Shown in pieces: positions 44,614-53,003 of a stretch of 64,000 nt of DNA. The stretch lies in the NCBI RefSeq assembly GCF_000172175.1, contig NZ_ABJL02000008.1:434001-498000 (forward strand), given 5' to 3'. Made by a program: the position numbers and the translations under genes. This DNA is from Bacteroides intestinalis DSM 17393 (GTDB lineage: Bacteria; Bacteroidota; Bacteroidia; Bacteroidales; Bacteroidaceae). How positions within the stretch are numbered: the stretch's first letter is position 1; each line of letters opens with the position of its first letter. Below the pieces are notes generated by a model. It was not told the DNA's origin. It saw nothing but the letters and a program-made list of their open reading frames with translations, and made no database searches.

Positions 44614-44735
44614 CTTTCCATCATGGAGAAAGTTGCTTTCCATCATGGGGAAACTTTCTTTCCACCATGGTGGAAAGAAAGAAACTCCACGGTGGAAAGA
44701 ATAAACGTTCGGATGGAAAAGCCTAACCGTTGGAA
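44614..44735. repeat. Cluster of TTTCCATCATGG-type dyad repeats
   Basis: Five or six related units at about 22-bp spacing: 44614-44632, 44636-44653, a perfect 28-bp palindrome centred on CCATGG (44654-44681), 44684-44699 and degenerate copies near 44711 and 44725. No coding frame uses them. They resemble REP-like intergenic repeats. Confidence 0.8.
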
Positions 44736-44787
44736 GGAAAAAAGCATAGGAATGCCTAAGAAAAGAATTAGCTATTGCATTTAGTTC

Positions 44788-44815
44788 ATTACTTATCTCT
44801 AATGAGATAAGTAAT
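44788..44815. repeat. Perfect 12-bp hairpin with 4-nt loop
   Basis: ATTACTTATCTC and GAGATAAGTAAT around loop TAAT. AT-rich and without a T-run; function not clear. Confidence 0.6.
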
Positions 44816-45025
44816 TTAGCTCAACAGCGGATGGAGTGAATTTCACTTTCAATCGATGTTAATTATGAATCAGTTACGAGCTACGGGCTACAAGTACCTT
44901 TCTGAACAGAACGCAGCTACTTTATCACCCTATCACCTTAACACTCTCTTATTCCTTCTGCACCGATCAAATTCAACTCCTGATTCACATGATATATAGA
45001 AAAAGAGAATATGTCATACTCTTAT

Positions 45026-46345
45026 TTATACTTTCTTTTTCTTCGGCAATACTTGATTCAGCACCACATATCCGAGTATTCCGGCAATAATAGTACCACA
45101 CAATACACCGAATTTAGCCTGATTCAGCAATTCCGGATAAGCACCGGAAAAAGAAAGATTAGCTATAAACAATGACACTGTAAACCCAATGCCCCCCAAC
45201 AGCGAAACTCCTGCAATATTCTTCCAGTTCATACCTTCAGGCATTCGGGTAAGTCCACTTTTGATAGTCAGCCAGGTGAAAAGGTAAATCCCCAGAAACT
45301 TACCAATAAGAAGCCCCATGCCGACAGCAAGACTCACATTCCCTATAACTTCTCCACTACCGCCAAGAACCACTCCCGCATTAGCAAAGGCAAATAAAGG
45401 AAGAATAACAAAATTCACAACCCCATGCAGATTATCCTCCAAAGATTGTAAAGGGCTTATCACGCGATCCGAAGCTCGCTCCACTTGCTTCAATGTAGCA
45501 ATCTGCTCATTTGTCAATACTATATTATCAGACTGCACGATCGGGAAAGAACTGACAATAGCCCGGATACGCCGGATATATTTACCTGCATCCAATCGCG
45601 GACGGGCAGGTATAACAAATGCAAGTATCACACCGGATATTGTACTGTGAATACCGGATTGCAGGAATAAATACCAGATAATAATGCCAAAGAAAAGAAA
45701 GAATATCTTCTGCGTCATACCAAACTTGCCCATATAATACAAAAAGATATAAAGGATGGCAGCCACAATCAAATAACCGTAAGCAACTTCAGAACTATAA
45801 AAAATGGCAATCACCAGAATACCACCAATATCATCTACTACAGCAAAGGCAGTCAGGAAAATCTTCAAGCTCAATGGTACGCGCTTACCCAACAAACTAA
45901 GTACTCCTAAGGAAAAAGCAATATCCGTAGCCATAGGAATAGCCATACCTTGTGTTTCAGGAGTATCAGGATTTACTAGAAGAAAATAAACTACAACCGG
46001 AAGTATCATTCCCCCGCATGCTGCAATAAATGGTAGAATGGCCTTTCGAAAAGAAGACAATTCGCCAACCAGTAATTCACGTTTTATCTCTAATCCTACA
46101 GCCAGAAAGAAAATCGTCATCAAGCAATCATTGATAAACTCGATCATCGTAAGATTATGACCGCCATGCGAAAGCAGATTAAAATCGCCTATACGCAAAT
46201 GCAACTCTTGCGACAGGAAGCTCTGATACACAGGAGCTAATGAAGAATTGGCAACAACAGCTGCCAAAATAGCCGTCAGGAATAATAAAATACTCGCCAC
46301 TACATTCAATGCCGAAAAGTTTTTCACAGTACGTAGAATAATCAT
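45026..46345 (-). CDS. nhaA: Na+/H+ antiporter NhaA
   Basis: A 439-residue NhaA that exports Na+ in exchange for H+. It has about 12 helices. The hallmark Asp pair is in TAFAVVDDIGGILVIAIFYS (about 170), with AIPMATDIAFSLGVLSLLG before it and GIGFTVSLFIANLSF near the end. The start is ATG 46345. It is 53 bp downstream of a second antiporter gene on the same strand, with a stem-loop between the two. Confidence 0.95.
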   Translation of the reverse strand: MIILRTVKNFSALNVVASILLFLTAILAAVVANSSLAPVYQSFLSQELHLRIGDFNLLSHGGHNLTMIEFINDCLMTIFFLAVGLEIKRELLVGELSSFRKAILPFIAACGGMILPVVVYFLLVNPDTPETQGMAIPMATDIAFSLGVLSLLGKRVPLSLKIFLTAFAVVDDIGGILVIAIFYSSEVAYGYLIVAAILYIFLYYMGKFGMTQKIFFLFFGIIIWYLFLQSGIHSTISGVILAFVIPARPRLDAGKYIRRIRAIVSSFPIVQSDNIVLTNEQIATLKQVERASDRVISPLQSLEDNLHGVVNFVILPLFAFANAGVVLGGSGEVIGNVSLAVGMGLLIGKFLGIYLFTWLTIKSGLTRMPEGMNWKNIAGVSLLGGIGFTVSLFIANLSFSGAYPELLNQAKFGVLCGTIIAGILGYVVLNQVLPKKKKV

Positions 46346-46390
46346 ATGTTCGATTTAAGTATTAGATTTCCAAAAGAATGCCCGGCGCTG

Positions 46391-46419
46391 TTAATGAGCT
46401 ATTCCTGATAGCTCATTAA
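46391..46419 (-). terminator. Stem-loop between the CPA antiporter and nhaA genes
   Basis: A perfect 12-bp stem (46391-46402 with 46408-46419) overlaps the stop codon of the upstream gene. The minus-strand run after it is only weakly T-rich, so it may attenuate rather than stop transcription into nhaA. Confidence 0.5.
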
Positions 46420-47574
46420 TGCCAGTTTTTTAACCCAGAGCACAAATATACCTGTTAATATTAAATTTAACACAATAGTAAGTACAGAAATTACTAATGC
46501 CGGACCACCCAGATTGTAACCCAACGCAATAAAAATAACTCCTGCCCCTACTTCACCGCGAGTAAACATACCAATGGAAAGTGCCAGACGTTCACTCAAC
46601 TTACGATCACGATAGAAGAATACCGGGAATAATTTACCGACATTGGAAAGTAACGATACAATAACCACATGTACAATAATCAGTGCCCAAGGCATCATTT
46701 CCTGTGAACCTGTTATAGAAGCCAGCCCTATATCGCCGGGAAGGCTGATTCCCTGAAGCGGAGGCATACTCATACCTACCAGGAACATAAAGATAAATGA
46801 AATTCCTGTCGAAGCTTTACGTTCCCAAGCCGTATCAATATCCTTATGCTTCATGACCATACCCAGGACGAATGCCGGAAGCAATACCTCAATATGAATG
46901 CTGGCATCCTCGCCATATAAGTTCTTGGTAATAAGATAGAGCGATTGAGTGGCAGCAAATACCAGAACGGAATAAAACAGAATGGCTTTCCAATCCTGCC
47001 TCATATTATATTTACTCAGTTTCTTCCAACCGAAAGAAAGCAACAGAAAGACGATAAGGATAATAACCAACAACTGCCAGCGCGGTCCGATCATCATTAT
47101 TTGCAAAGGAATCATTAAAAGGATGGTATCCAGATCATCAAAGATAGCCAACACCTGAATCTTCTTGTAGATCCAGCTGGACTTCAGTCCAATAGCCGCC
47201 AACATAGTGAATAATATACCTGCGGAAGTAGGAGCTGCAAAACGACTCAGCAATAAGTTTTCTTTCCATGCCTCCCAACTATCCCAGTATTCCGGTGGAA
47301 GTAAAACGAAAATATAATAAATAGCAATCAGAAACCAAGGCATGGCTGCTGTAGCCATTGCGACAAAATAATCTTTTGCGTATGTTTGCCATCGGGACTT
47401 GTCCACTTCGAACTCACGTCCCACATTAATCATAATGAATCCCAGACAAATATACAACAACACATTAGATACGGTTTTCACCGTACTATAATCACTTCCT
47501 GACCATGCAGGCAGATACTGCGCTATAAAGAGACCTACCACCAGGAAGGCCGAAAACGATAGAACTTTTCTCAT
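46399..47574 (-). CDS. Cation:proton antiporter (CPA/Na+/H+ exchanger family)
   Basis: A 391-residue membrane protein with about 11-13 helices. It resembles CPA-type Na+/H+ exchangers: SAGILFTMLAAIGLKSS, the paired Asp in LAIFDDLDTILLMIPLQIM (about 150) typical of electrogenic antiporters, and FTRGEVGAGVIFIALGYNLGG near the C-terminus. It lacks a C-terminal regulatory domain. It neighbours nhaA, suggesting a joint ion-homeostasis unit. Confidence 0.87.
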   Translation of the reverse strand: MRKVLSFSAFLVVGLFIAQYLPAWSGSDYSTVKTVSNVLLYICLGFIMINVGREFEVDKSRWQTYAKDYFVAMATAAMPWFLIAIYYIFVLLPPEYWDSWEAWKENLLLSRFAAPTSAGILFTMLAAIGLKSSWIYKKIQVLAIFDDLDTILLMIPLQIMMIGPRWQLLVIILIVFLLLSFGWKKLSKYNMRQDWKAILFYSVLVFAATQSLYLITKNLYGEDASIHIEVLLPAFVLGMVMKHKDIDTAWERKASTGISFIFMFLVGMSMPPLQGISLPGDIGLASITGSQEMMPWALIIVHVVIVSLLSNVGKLFPVFFYRDRKLSERLALSIGMFTRGEVGAGVIFIALGYNLGGPALVISVLTIVLNLILTGIFVLWVKKLALMSYQE

Positions 47575-47603
47575 TTATTATTAGTTAGAATTTTCAAAAC
47601 AAA

Positions 47604-47644
47604 GGGGATTGCCAAGACAGTCCTACAGAAAGAGAACAATCCCC
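47604..47644 (-). terminator. Stem-loop after lepA
   Basis: GGGGATTG (47604-47611) pairs with CAATCCCC (47637-47644) across a 25-nt loop, followed on the minus strand by TTTGTTTTG. Confidence 0.65.
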
Positions 47645-47679
47645 AGACTAATATGAATCTGCTTTTATGATTTTTTATA

Positions 47680-49464
47680 TTAATCTAATTTCAACACCGC
47701 AAGGAACGCTTTCTGTGGCACTTCCACATTACCAATCTGCTTCATACGTTTCTTTCCTCTCTTCTGCTTTTCCAACAGCTTTCTCTTACGACTGACGTCA
47801 CCACCATAACATTTCGCCGTAACATCTTTGCGTACTGCCTTAATCGTCTCACGAGAAATGATTTTAGCTCCGATAGCCGCTTGGATAGCAATATCAAACT
47901 GCTGTCTCGGGATCAGGTCTTTCAGCTTCTCGCACATGCGGCGTCCCAAATCATACGCATTGTCGAAATGTGTTAGTGTTGAAAGGGCATCCACCGGCTC
48001 GCCATTCAGCAAGATGTCCAGTTTTACCAACTTGGACGGACGGAAACCACTGGCATGGTAATCAAAAGAGGCATATCCTTTCGAAATACTTTTCAGTTTA
48101 TCATAAAAGTCAATCACAATTTCTCCCAAAGGCATGTCGTAATAGATCTCCACACGATTACCGGAAATATATTCCTGCTTCACCAGTTCACCACGTTTAC
48201 CCAGACACAAGGTCATGATAGGACCGATATAATCTGTGGTTGTGATAACGGAAGCACGGATATAAGGCTCCTCAATATGGTCGATCAAAGTAGGATCGGG
48301 CATACTTCCAGGGTTATGCACCTCTGTCATATGACCTTGTTTATCGTAAATATTATAAGAAACGTTCGGCACAGTGGTTATCACATTCATGTCAAATTCA
48401 CGGTCAAGTCGCTCCTGCACAATCTCCATGTGCAACAGTCCCAGGAATCCGCAACGGAATCCGAAGCCCAACGCCAACGAGGATTCAGGCTGGAAAGTCA
48501 GTGATGCATCGTTCAATTGCAGTTTTTCCAAAGAGGAACGCAAGTCTTCAAAGTCTTCCGCTTCAATAGGATATACACCGGCAAAAACCATCGGCTTCAC
48601 TTCCTCGAAACCTGCAATAGCTTCTTTACATGGGCGGGCAATGTGAGTAATCGTATCTCCCACCTTTACCTCTTTAGAGGTTTTAATACCGGAAATAATG
48701 TATCCCACGTCACCAGTACGCAGTTCCTGACGTGCCACCATTTCCATCTTGAGCACACCGATTTCATCAGCATCATATTCTTTACCGGTATTGAAGAATT
48801 TCACCTTATCTCCCTTACGGATCACACCGTTTACTATCTTGAAGTAAGCAATGATACCACGGAAAGAATTGAATACAGAGTCAAAAATCAAAGCCTGCAA
48901 CGGTGCTTCCTCATCACCTTCGGGATGAGGAATACGCTCGATAACCGCAGCCAGAATTTCTTCTACCCCCATACCCGTCTTACCGGAAGCACGGATTATC
49001 TCACTGCGCTTGCAGCCAAGCAACTCTACGATTTCATCCTCTACCTCTTCAGGCATGGCACTCGCCATATCGCACTTATTGATGACCGGAATAATTTCCA
49101 GATCATGCTCGATTGCCATATAAAGATTGGAGATTGTTTGTGCCTGTACACCCTGCGAAGCGTCTACAATCAGCAATGCACCTTCACAAGCGGCAATAGA
49201 ACGGGAAACTTCATACGAAAAGTCTACGTGCCCCGGAGTATCAATCAGATTCAGAATATACTTTTCACCCTTGTACGTATACTCCATCTGAATGGCATGG
49301 CTCTTAATGGTGATACCTCTCTCTTTTTCCAGATCCATATCATCCAGCATCTGTCCTCCGGTCACCTGTATGGTGTTGGTATATTCAAGCAGACGGTCAG
49401 CTAAAGTAGACTTACCATGATCGATGTGGGCAATAATGCAAAAGTTACGTATATTATTCTTCAT
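47680..49464 (-). CDS. lepA: Elongation factor 4 (LepA)
   Basis: A 594-residue translational GTPase that acts on stalled or early elongating ribosomes. G1 AHIDHGKST (about 13-21), G2 RGITIK, G3 DTPGHVDF, G4 NKCD. The C-terminal LepA-specific domain ends GKKRMKQIGNVEVPQKAFLAVLKLD. Length matches the family. It has its own -7 box 29 bp upstream. Confidence 0.97.
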   Translation of the reverse strand: MKNNIRNFCIIAHIDHGKSTLADRLLEYTNTIQVTGGQMLDDMDLEKERGITIKSHAIQMEYTYKGEKYILNLIDTPGHVDFSYEVSRSIAACEGALLIVDASQGVQAQTISNLYMAIEHDLEIIPVINKCDMASAMPEEVEDEIVELLGCKRSEIIRASGKTGMGVEEILAAVIERIPHPEGDEEAPLQALIFDSVFNSFRGIIAYFKIVNGVIRKGDKVKFFNTGKEYDADEIGVLKMEMVARQELRTGDVGYIISGIKTSKEVKVGDTITHIARPCKEAIAGFEEVKPMVFAGVYPIEAEDFEDLRSSLEKLQLNDASLTFQPESSLALGFGFRCGFLGLLHMEIVQERLDREFDMNVITTVPNVSYNIYDKQGHMTEVHNPGSMPDPTLIDHIEEPYIRASVITTTDYIGPIMTLCLGKRGELVKQEYISGNRVEIYYDMPLGEIVIDFYDKLKSISKGYASFDYHASGFRPSKLVKLDILLNGEPVDALSTLTHFDNAYDLGRRMCEKLKDLIPRQQFDIAIQAAIGAKIISRETIKAVRKDVTAKCYGGDVSRKRKLLEKQKRGKKRMKQIGNVEVPQKAFLAVLKLD

Positions 49465-49493
49465 CTTCTATAATTATCTATTAAATGCGGGCG

Positions 49494-49501
49494 CAAAGAT
49501 A
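49494..49501 (-). promoter_or_regulatory. -7 box for lepA
   Basis: TATCTTTG on the minus strand, 29 bp upstream of the ATG. Confidence 0.6.
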
Positions 49502-49626
49502 ATGAAAAAGATGAGGTTTTGAAAGTGATTTATTCAATATCCGAAGTTGTAAATGTCTATATATCCCAGAACTATTCCATCATTCTACTGTTATGTATGG
49601 ACAATAACCTAAACCATATAACTGAA

Positions 49627-50562
49627 ATGAAAAAATTTGTTATTCTAGCATTCTCTTTATTATTACTTGCAGGATGTTCCAAAAATGAAATAATCATTTA
49701 TGAATCATCCCCCGGAACCAATGATCCCGGTAACGGACAAACCTCACAAAAAGAAGATATACTCATCACATTTTCCGCTTCACTTGAAAGTCGTAAGGTA
49801 ACCAGATCCATGTCTCCTATGCCCAAAGGATTAGTAAGCCAAATATATGCTTTTGAAACGACAGACAAGAATTTTAATGATCCGTTTGCCGAAGGGCTAT
49901 ATTCAACAGTTTCAGCTGGTACATTAACGGGGATGAAAGGATACAAAATGTATTTGAGTAACGGCTCTTATAACATGTATGCATTTTCAGAAAATTCTTC
50001 TACTTATCCTCCGAGTCTAACCGATGGAATATCGGCTCCGCTAAAGAATGGCGTAGATTATTTATGGTGGGAAAATCTGGACCAAGATATCACAGCTTCA
50101 CAAATTCACATGCCCATTGTTTTTCAGCATATAGCTACTCAGGTCGTAGTTGACCTGTCAGCAGGTGAAGGATTACAGCTTGACAGTTTAGTATCGGCAA
50201 CTATTCTTCCGCCTACTCCTGGCGCCAGCCTTGATATAGAAACCGGTATTATCGAAGCAACCGACACTTATGACACAACTCCACTTAATATGGGCAAGAA
50301 TGGATTTCTCGCACAGGCCATTGTCTTACCAACCCGTGCAACCACCCCAATGTCAATGACACTAAAAATTCTCGCAGATGGAGAAACCACACCACGTACC
50401 TATACCGGAAGTATCCCTATCCCGGGTAAACTGGCCGGTGGATTTTCTTATGTCTTCAGCGCCATTATAGACGGAAATTCCGTATCGTTCCCCAATGTCA
50501 GCATTAAAGACTGGACCGAAGTAGACGAATCAGGCAATCCGATTTATCCGATACAAAAATAA
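49627..50562 (+). CDS. Fimbrillin-like lipoprotein (FimA/Mfa-like superfamily)
   Basis: A 311-residue lipoprotein from ATG 49627: signal MKKFVILAFSLLLLAGC with lipid-anchored Cys at 17. The mature part begins with a low-complexity linker, then ILITFSASLESRKVTRSMS, a pattern of fimbrillin-type pilus subunits, where strand exchange follows cleavage after Arg. The two transthyretin-like domains lie at about 45-165 and 180-305, ending NVSIKDWTEVDESGNPIYPIQK. An ATG at 49519 would add 36 residues before the signal and is rejected. Alone in the genome context; the tip or anchor genes of a pilus are not nearby. Confidence 0.82.
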   Translation: MKKFVILAFSLLLLAGCSKNEIIIYESSPGTNDPGNGQTSQKEDILITFSASLESRKVTRSMSPMPKGLVSQIYAFETTDKNFNDPFAEGLYSTVSAGTLTGMKGYKMYLSNGSYNMYAFSENSSTYPPSLTDGISAPLKNGVDYLWWENLDQDITASQIHMPIVFQHIATQVVVDLSAGEGLQLDSLVSATILPPTPGASLDIETGIIEATDTYDTTPLNMGKNGFLAQAIVLPTRATTPMSMTLKILADGETTPRTYTGSIPIPGKLAGGFSYVFSAIIDGNSVSFPNVSIKDWTEVDESGNPIYPIQK

Positions 50563-50609
50563 GAGGAGATCACTCTTTATTATCAAAATACAACAACAAA
50601 ATAGAAAAT

Positions 50610-51254
50610 ATGGAAACCCCAATATCTGAAATCAGAAGAGAATACAGCAAAGGCAAGCTGACACAATGCACTATCCACGACAATCCTTTTGAGCAATTCG
50701 TGGAATGGCTAGATGATGCTATCATTCACAAAGAAGATGAACCTACCGCTATGATAGTAGCAACAGTTTCAGCAGAAGGGTTCCCCTCCACGCGCACCGT
50801 TTTGTTGAAAGGGGTAGAAAACAACCAATTTATATTCTTCACTAATTACGAAAGCCGAAAGGGAAAACAATTAGCAGGCAATCCATATATTTCCCTTTCT
50901 TTCGTATGGCACAAATTGGAAAGACAGGTACACATTGAAGGCAAAGCCGAAAAATGCCCCGATAAAGTTTCGGATACTTACTTTGCCACCAGGCCATATA
51001 AAAGCAAGATAGGTGCAAGAATATCTCCGCAAAGCCAGGTGATAAGCAGCCGTATGGAGATTATGCGAGCCTTCGTGAAAGAAGTCTTCAAGCTGGCAGG
51101 CCGCGATATTAAACGTCCCGATAATTGGGGTGGTTTTGCTGTAACCCCTACCCGCTTCGAGTTTTGGCAAGGGCGGGAAAGCCGTCTGCACGACCGCATC
51201 CAATATATACTTCAGAAAGATGGCAACTGGATACAGGAAAGACTAGCTCCTTAA
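50610..51254 (+). CDS. pdxH: Pyridoxamine 5'-phosphate oxidase
   Basis: A 214-residue FMN enzyme that makes PLP from PNP or PMP. Visible features are EPTAMIVATVSAEGFPSTRTVLLKGVENNQFIFFTNYESRKGKQL (FMN site, about 45-90) and the C-terminal RPDNWGGFAVTPTRFEFWQGRESRLHDRIQY. It lies 47 bp after the fimbrillin-like gene and may share its transcript. Confidence 0.96.
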   Translation: METPISEIRREYSKGKLTQCTIHDNPFEQFVEWLDDAIIHKEDEPTAMIVATVSAEGFPSTRTVLLKGVENNQFIFFTNYESRKGKQLAGNPYISLSFVWHKLERQVHIEGKAEKCPDKVSDTYFATRPYKSKIGARISPQSQVISSRMEIMRAFVKEVFKLAGRDIKRPDNWGGFAVTPTRFEFWQGRESRLHDRIQYILQKDGNWIQERLAP

Positions 51255-51283
51255 ACATCCTTCACTGATGAAATATAGTATAT

Positions 51284-51328
51284 AAAAAGAAGCGTTGATA
51301 ACATATAAATGTATCAACGCTTCTTTTT
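51284..51328. terminator. Bidirectional terminator after pdxH
   Basis: A perfect 17-bp stem (51284-51300 with 51312-51328), A5 on one side and T5 on the other; it also ends the convergent wHTH gene. Confidence 0.9.
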
Positions 51329-51352
51329 ATAAGATAAATGTCAATCTCTCTC

Positions 51353-51553
51353 TTAAACCAACTTGACAAACAGTTCACCTTCTACTTCCTGAGTAGAGAT
51401 TTTGTCTTCTCTCAACAACCAGCCAAGACCCAAGAACAAATCTTTGTCTACCAACTTAGTTGCTTTCTTGATTTGTTTAGCAGTCAAACCTTCAGTCTCA
51501 TTCAGAGCACTCCAAATTTTTCCTGCAGTTTCACCAGCTTTTTCTTTTAACAT
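51353..51553 (-). CDS. Winged-helix microprotein (DUF2582-type)
   Basis: A 66-residue single winged helix-turn-helix: MLKEKAGETAGKIWSALNETEGLTAKQIKKATKLVDKDLFLGLGWLLREDKI, then a wing strand. It matches the short DUF2582 family, common in Bacteroidales and of unknown role. Its size is that of a complete family member. A -7 box lies 75 bp upstream. Confidence 0.8.
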   Translation of the reverse strand: MLKEKAGETAGKIWSALNETEGLTAKQIKKATKLVDKDLFLGLGWLLREDKISTQEVEGELFVKLV

Positions 51554-51628
51554 TTTCTTCTTTTTTTTAGTTATACATGCTTTAATCCAACTTCTCTCAT
51601 TGATGAGGTTCAGATTTTATTTCAGCGG

Positions 51629-51636
51629 CAAAGATA
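51629..51636 (-). promoter_or_regulatory. -7 box for the wHTH microprotein
   Basis: TATCTTTG on the minus strand; predicts a leader of about 70 nt. Confidence 0.5.
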
Positions 51637-51741
51637 GTTATATTTATGTTATATAACACATTATTCTCTGTTTTTTTATGTTATATGTCATAAAAAGAGC
51701 ATTTTTTCAGCAGGTCAGACCCAAAATATAACCTGTTTATA

Positions 51742-52202
51742 TCAAACAGACGGTCTGTTTTCAAGATATTCCGCCCAGATACGGGCAGCTTCTTCTACCA
51801 TCCTGGCACACGGACGTTTAGCATAATATTGTTCGGTACGTTCTTCGGGGGTAGACACTCCTTCCGGCTTCTTCAGCCCTAATAGTTCAGCACAAATTGT
51901 AGAACCGTTCCGTTTCTTAAACTCAGCAGCCAACTCCTGAACTACGGCATAATTGGCACCTTTTCCTTCACGATCCTTGGGATCAGTTGCCCCAGTCTCC
52001 AGCCCTGCAAGTAAAAACATACCGCATGCGGCTCCACAAGTCTGACGCATACGGCCAATACCTCCACCAAAAGAAGCTGCCATACGCGCTGCCTGTTCTT
52101 GTGTAAACCCATACATATCAGCAAAAGCAAGTACTACAGACTGGGAACAATTATAACCACTTTTAAAAAATCTACTGCTTTTTCTATTCTTTCTTCAAAC
52201 AT
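51742..52202 (-). pseudogene. C_GCAxxG_C_C family redox protein, frameshifted near its start
   Basis: The family protein should start at ATG 52202 (strong AGGAGG just upstream) and read MFEERIEKAVDF..., but the frame breaks at a T6 run (52165-52170) and stops after 22 codons. Reading -1 from there gives KSGYNCSQSVVLAFADMYGFTQEQ and continues through GGGIGRMRQTCGAACG to the stop at 51742 (about 153 residues). The break is one base short of an open frame and coincides with a T TTT TTA heptamer in the correct phase for -1 slippage. A shorter frame begins at ATG 52116, but lacks the first Cys motif. Last gene of the mntH-xth operon. Confidence 0.8.
52164..52170 (-). other. T TTT TTA heptamer at the C_GCAxxG frame break
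   Basis: In the zero frame the codons read GAT TTT TTA AAA, the phase needed for a -1 slip (X XXY YYZ) into the family frame. It may instead be a one-base loss in a homopolymer, either real, phase-variable or an assembly error. No firm downstream pseudoknot was identified. Confidence 0.5.
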
Positions 52203-52220
52203 CGTTCCTCCCCCTTCCTC

Positions 52221-52985
52221 TTATCCTTCTATATCCAACAACATGGGGCAATGATCAGAATGTACAGCATCATTCAATATGCGCGCCTCTCTCAGCAACG
52301 GACGAACCAGTTCAGTCACCATACAATAGTCAATACGCCATCCTTTATTCTTTGCACGGGAATTAAAGCGGTAACTCCACCACGTATATTCCTGCTGTTC
52401 GGGATGCAATAGGCGGAAAGTATCAATAAAACCGGCATTTAGAAAACGCGTCATCCATTCCCGCTCTTCAGGCAAGAAACCACTATTCGTAGCATTTCGA
52501 ATAGGATCATGGATATCTATCGGTTCATGACAAATGTTATAGTCACCACAAAGAATCAGTTTCGGACGCGATTTTCGTAACCCCGTCACATATTCCTGGA
52601 ACTTCTCCAGCCATACCATTTTGAATGCCTGACGTTCATCACCGCTTGTTCCCGAAGGATGATAAACACTCACAACAGATATATCGCCAAAATCGGCACG
52701 GATAAAACGGCCTTCATTGTCATATTCTTCCATGCCCATACCATATTCCACATGGTCCGGTTCCCGCTTGGTCAAAATGGCAACTCCACTATAGCCTTTC
52801 TTCTGTGCAGAATAAAGATAATGCTTGTATCCCAATGCACTCAGTGCTTCTTCCGGATATTGATCCGGTTGCAATTTGGTTTCCTGAATGCATACTACAT
52901 CAGCTTGTTCCTGTTCCAGCCATTCCGGCAAACCTTTGCCAACAGCTGCACGCAGCCCATTCACATTATATGTAATAATCTTCAT
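52221..52985 (-). CDS. xth: Exodeoxyribonuclease III
   Basis: A 254-residue class II AP endonuclease/3'-5' exonuclease. It has NVNGLRAAVGKGLPEWLEQEQADVVCIQETKLQ at the N-terminus (catalytic Asn and Glu), LILCGDYNICHEPID with catalytic Asp/Asn (about 150), YTWWSYRFNSRAKNKGWRIDYCMV and the terminal SDHCPMLLDI His. It lies 18 bp after mntH in one operon. Confidence 0.95.
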   Translation of the reverse strand: MKIITYNVNGLRAAVGKGLPEWLEQEQADVVCIQETKLQPDQYPEEALSALGYKHYLYSAQKKGYSGVAILTKREPDHVEYGMGMEEYDNEGRFIRADFGDISVVSVYHPSGTSGDERQAFKMVWLEKFQEYVTGLRKSRPKLILCGDYNICHEPIDIHDPIRNATNSGFLPEEREWMTRFLNAGFIDTFRLLHPEQQEYTWWSYRFNSRAKNKGWRIDYCMVTELVRPLLREARILNDAVHSDHCPMLLDIEG

Positions 52986-53003
52986 ATGATTGTTTATTTG
53001 ATT

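Larger units (their letters stand above)
44308..45025. other. 718-bp intergenic region with dyads and repeats (blaI to nhaA)
   Basis: No convincing gene is seen. In order: blaI promoter and operator dyads (44339-44425); a compound stem-loop with arms TATGCGGATCA/TGATCCGCATA (44449-44459, 44510-44520) enclosing AATCCTG/CAGGATT; a cluster of TTTCCA-type dyad repeats (44614-44735); a perfect 12-bp hairpin (44788-44815); and about 200 bp with nothing recognisable before nhaA. Confidence 0.7.

Noticed and set aside
48055..49404. Forward ORFs of 149 and 295 codons opposite lepA
   Set aside because: They lie antisense to the highly conserved LepA frame and have no recognisable family; a codon-bias effect.
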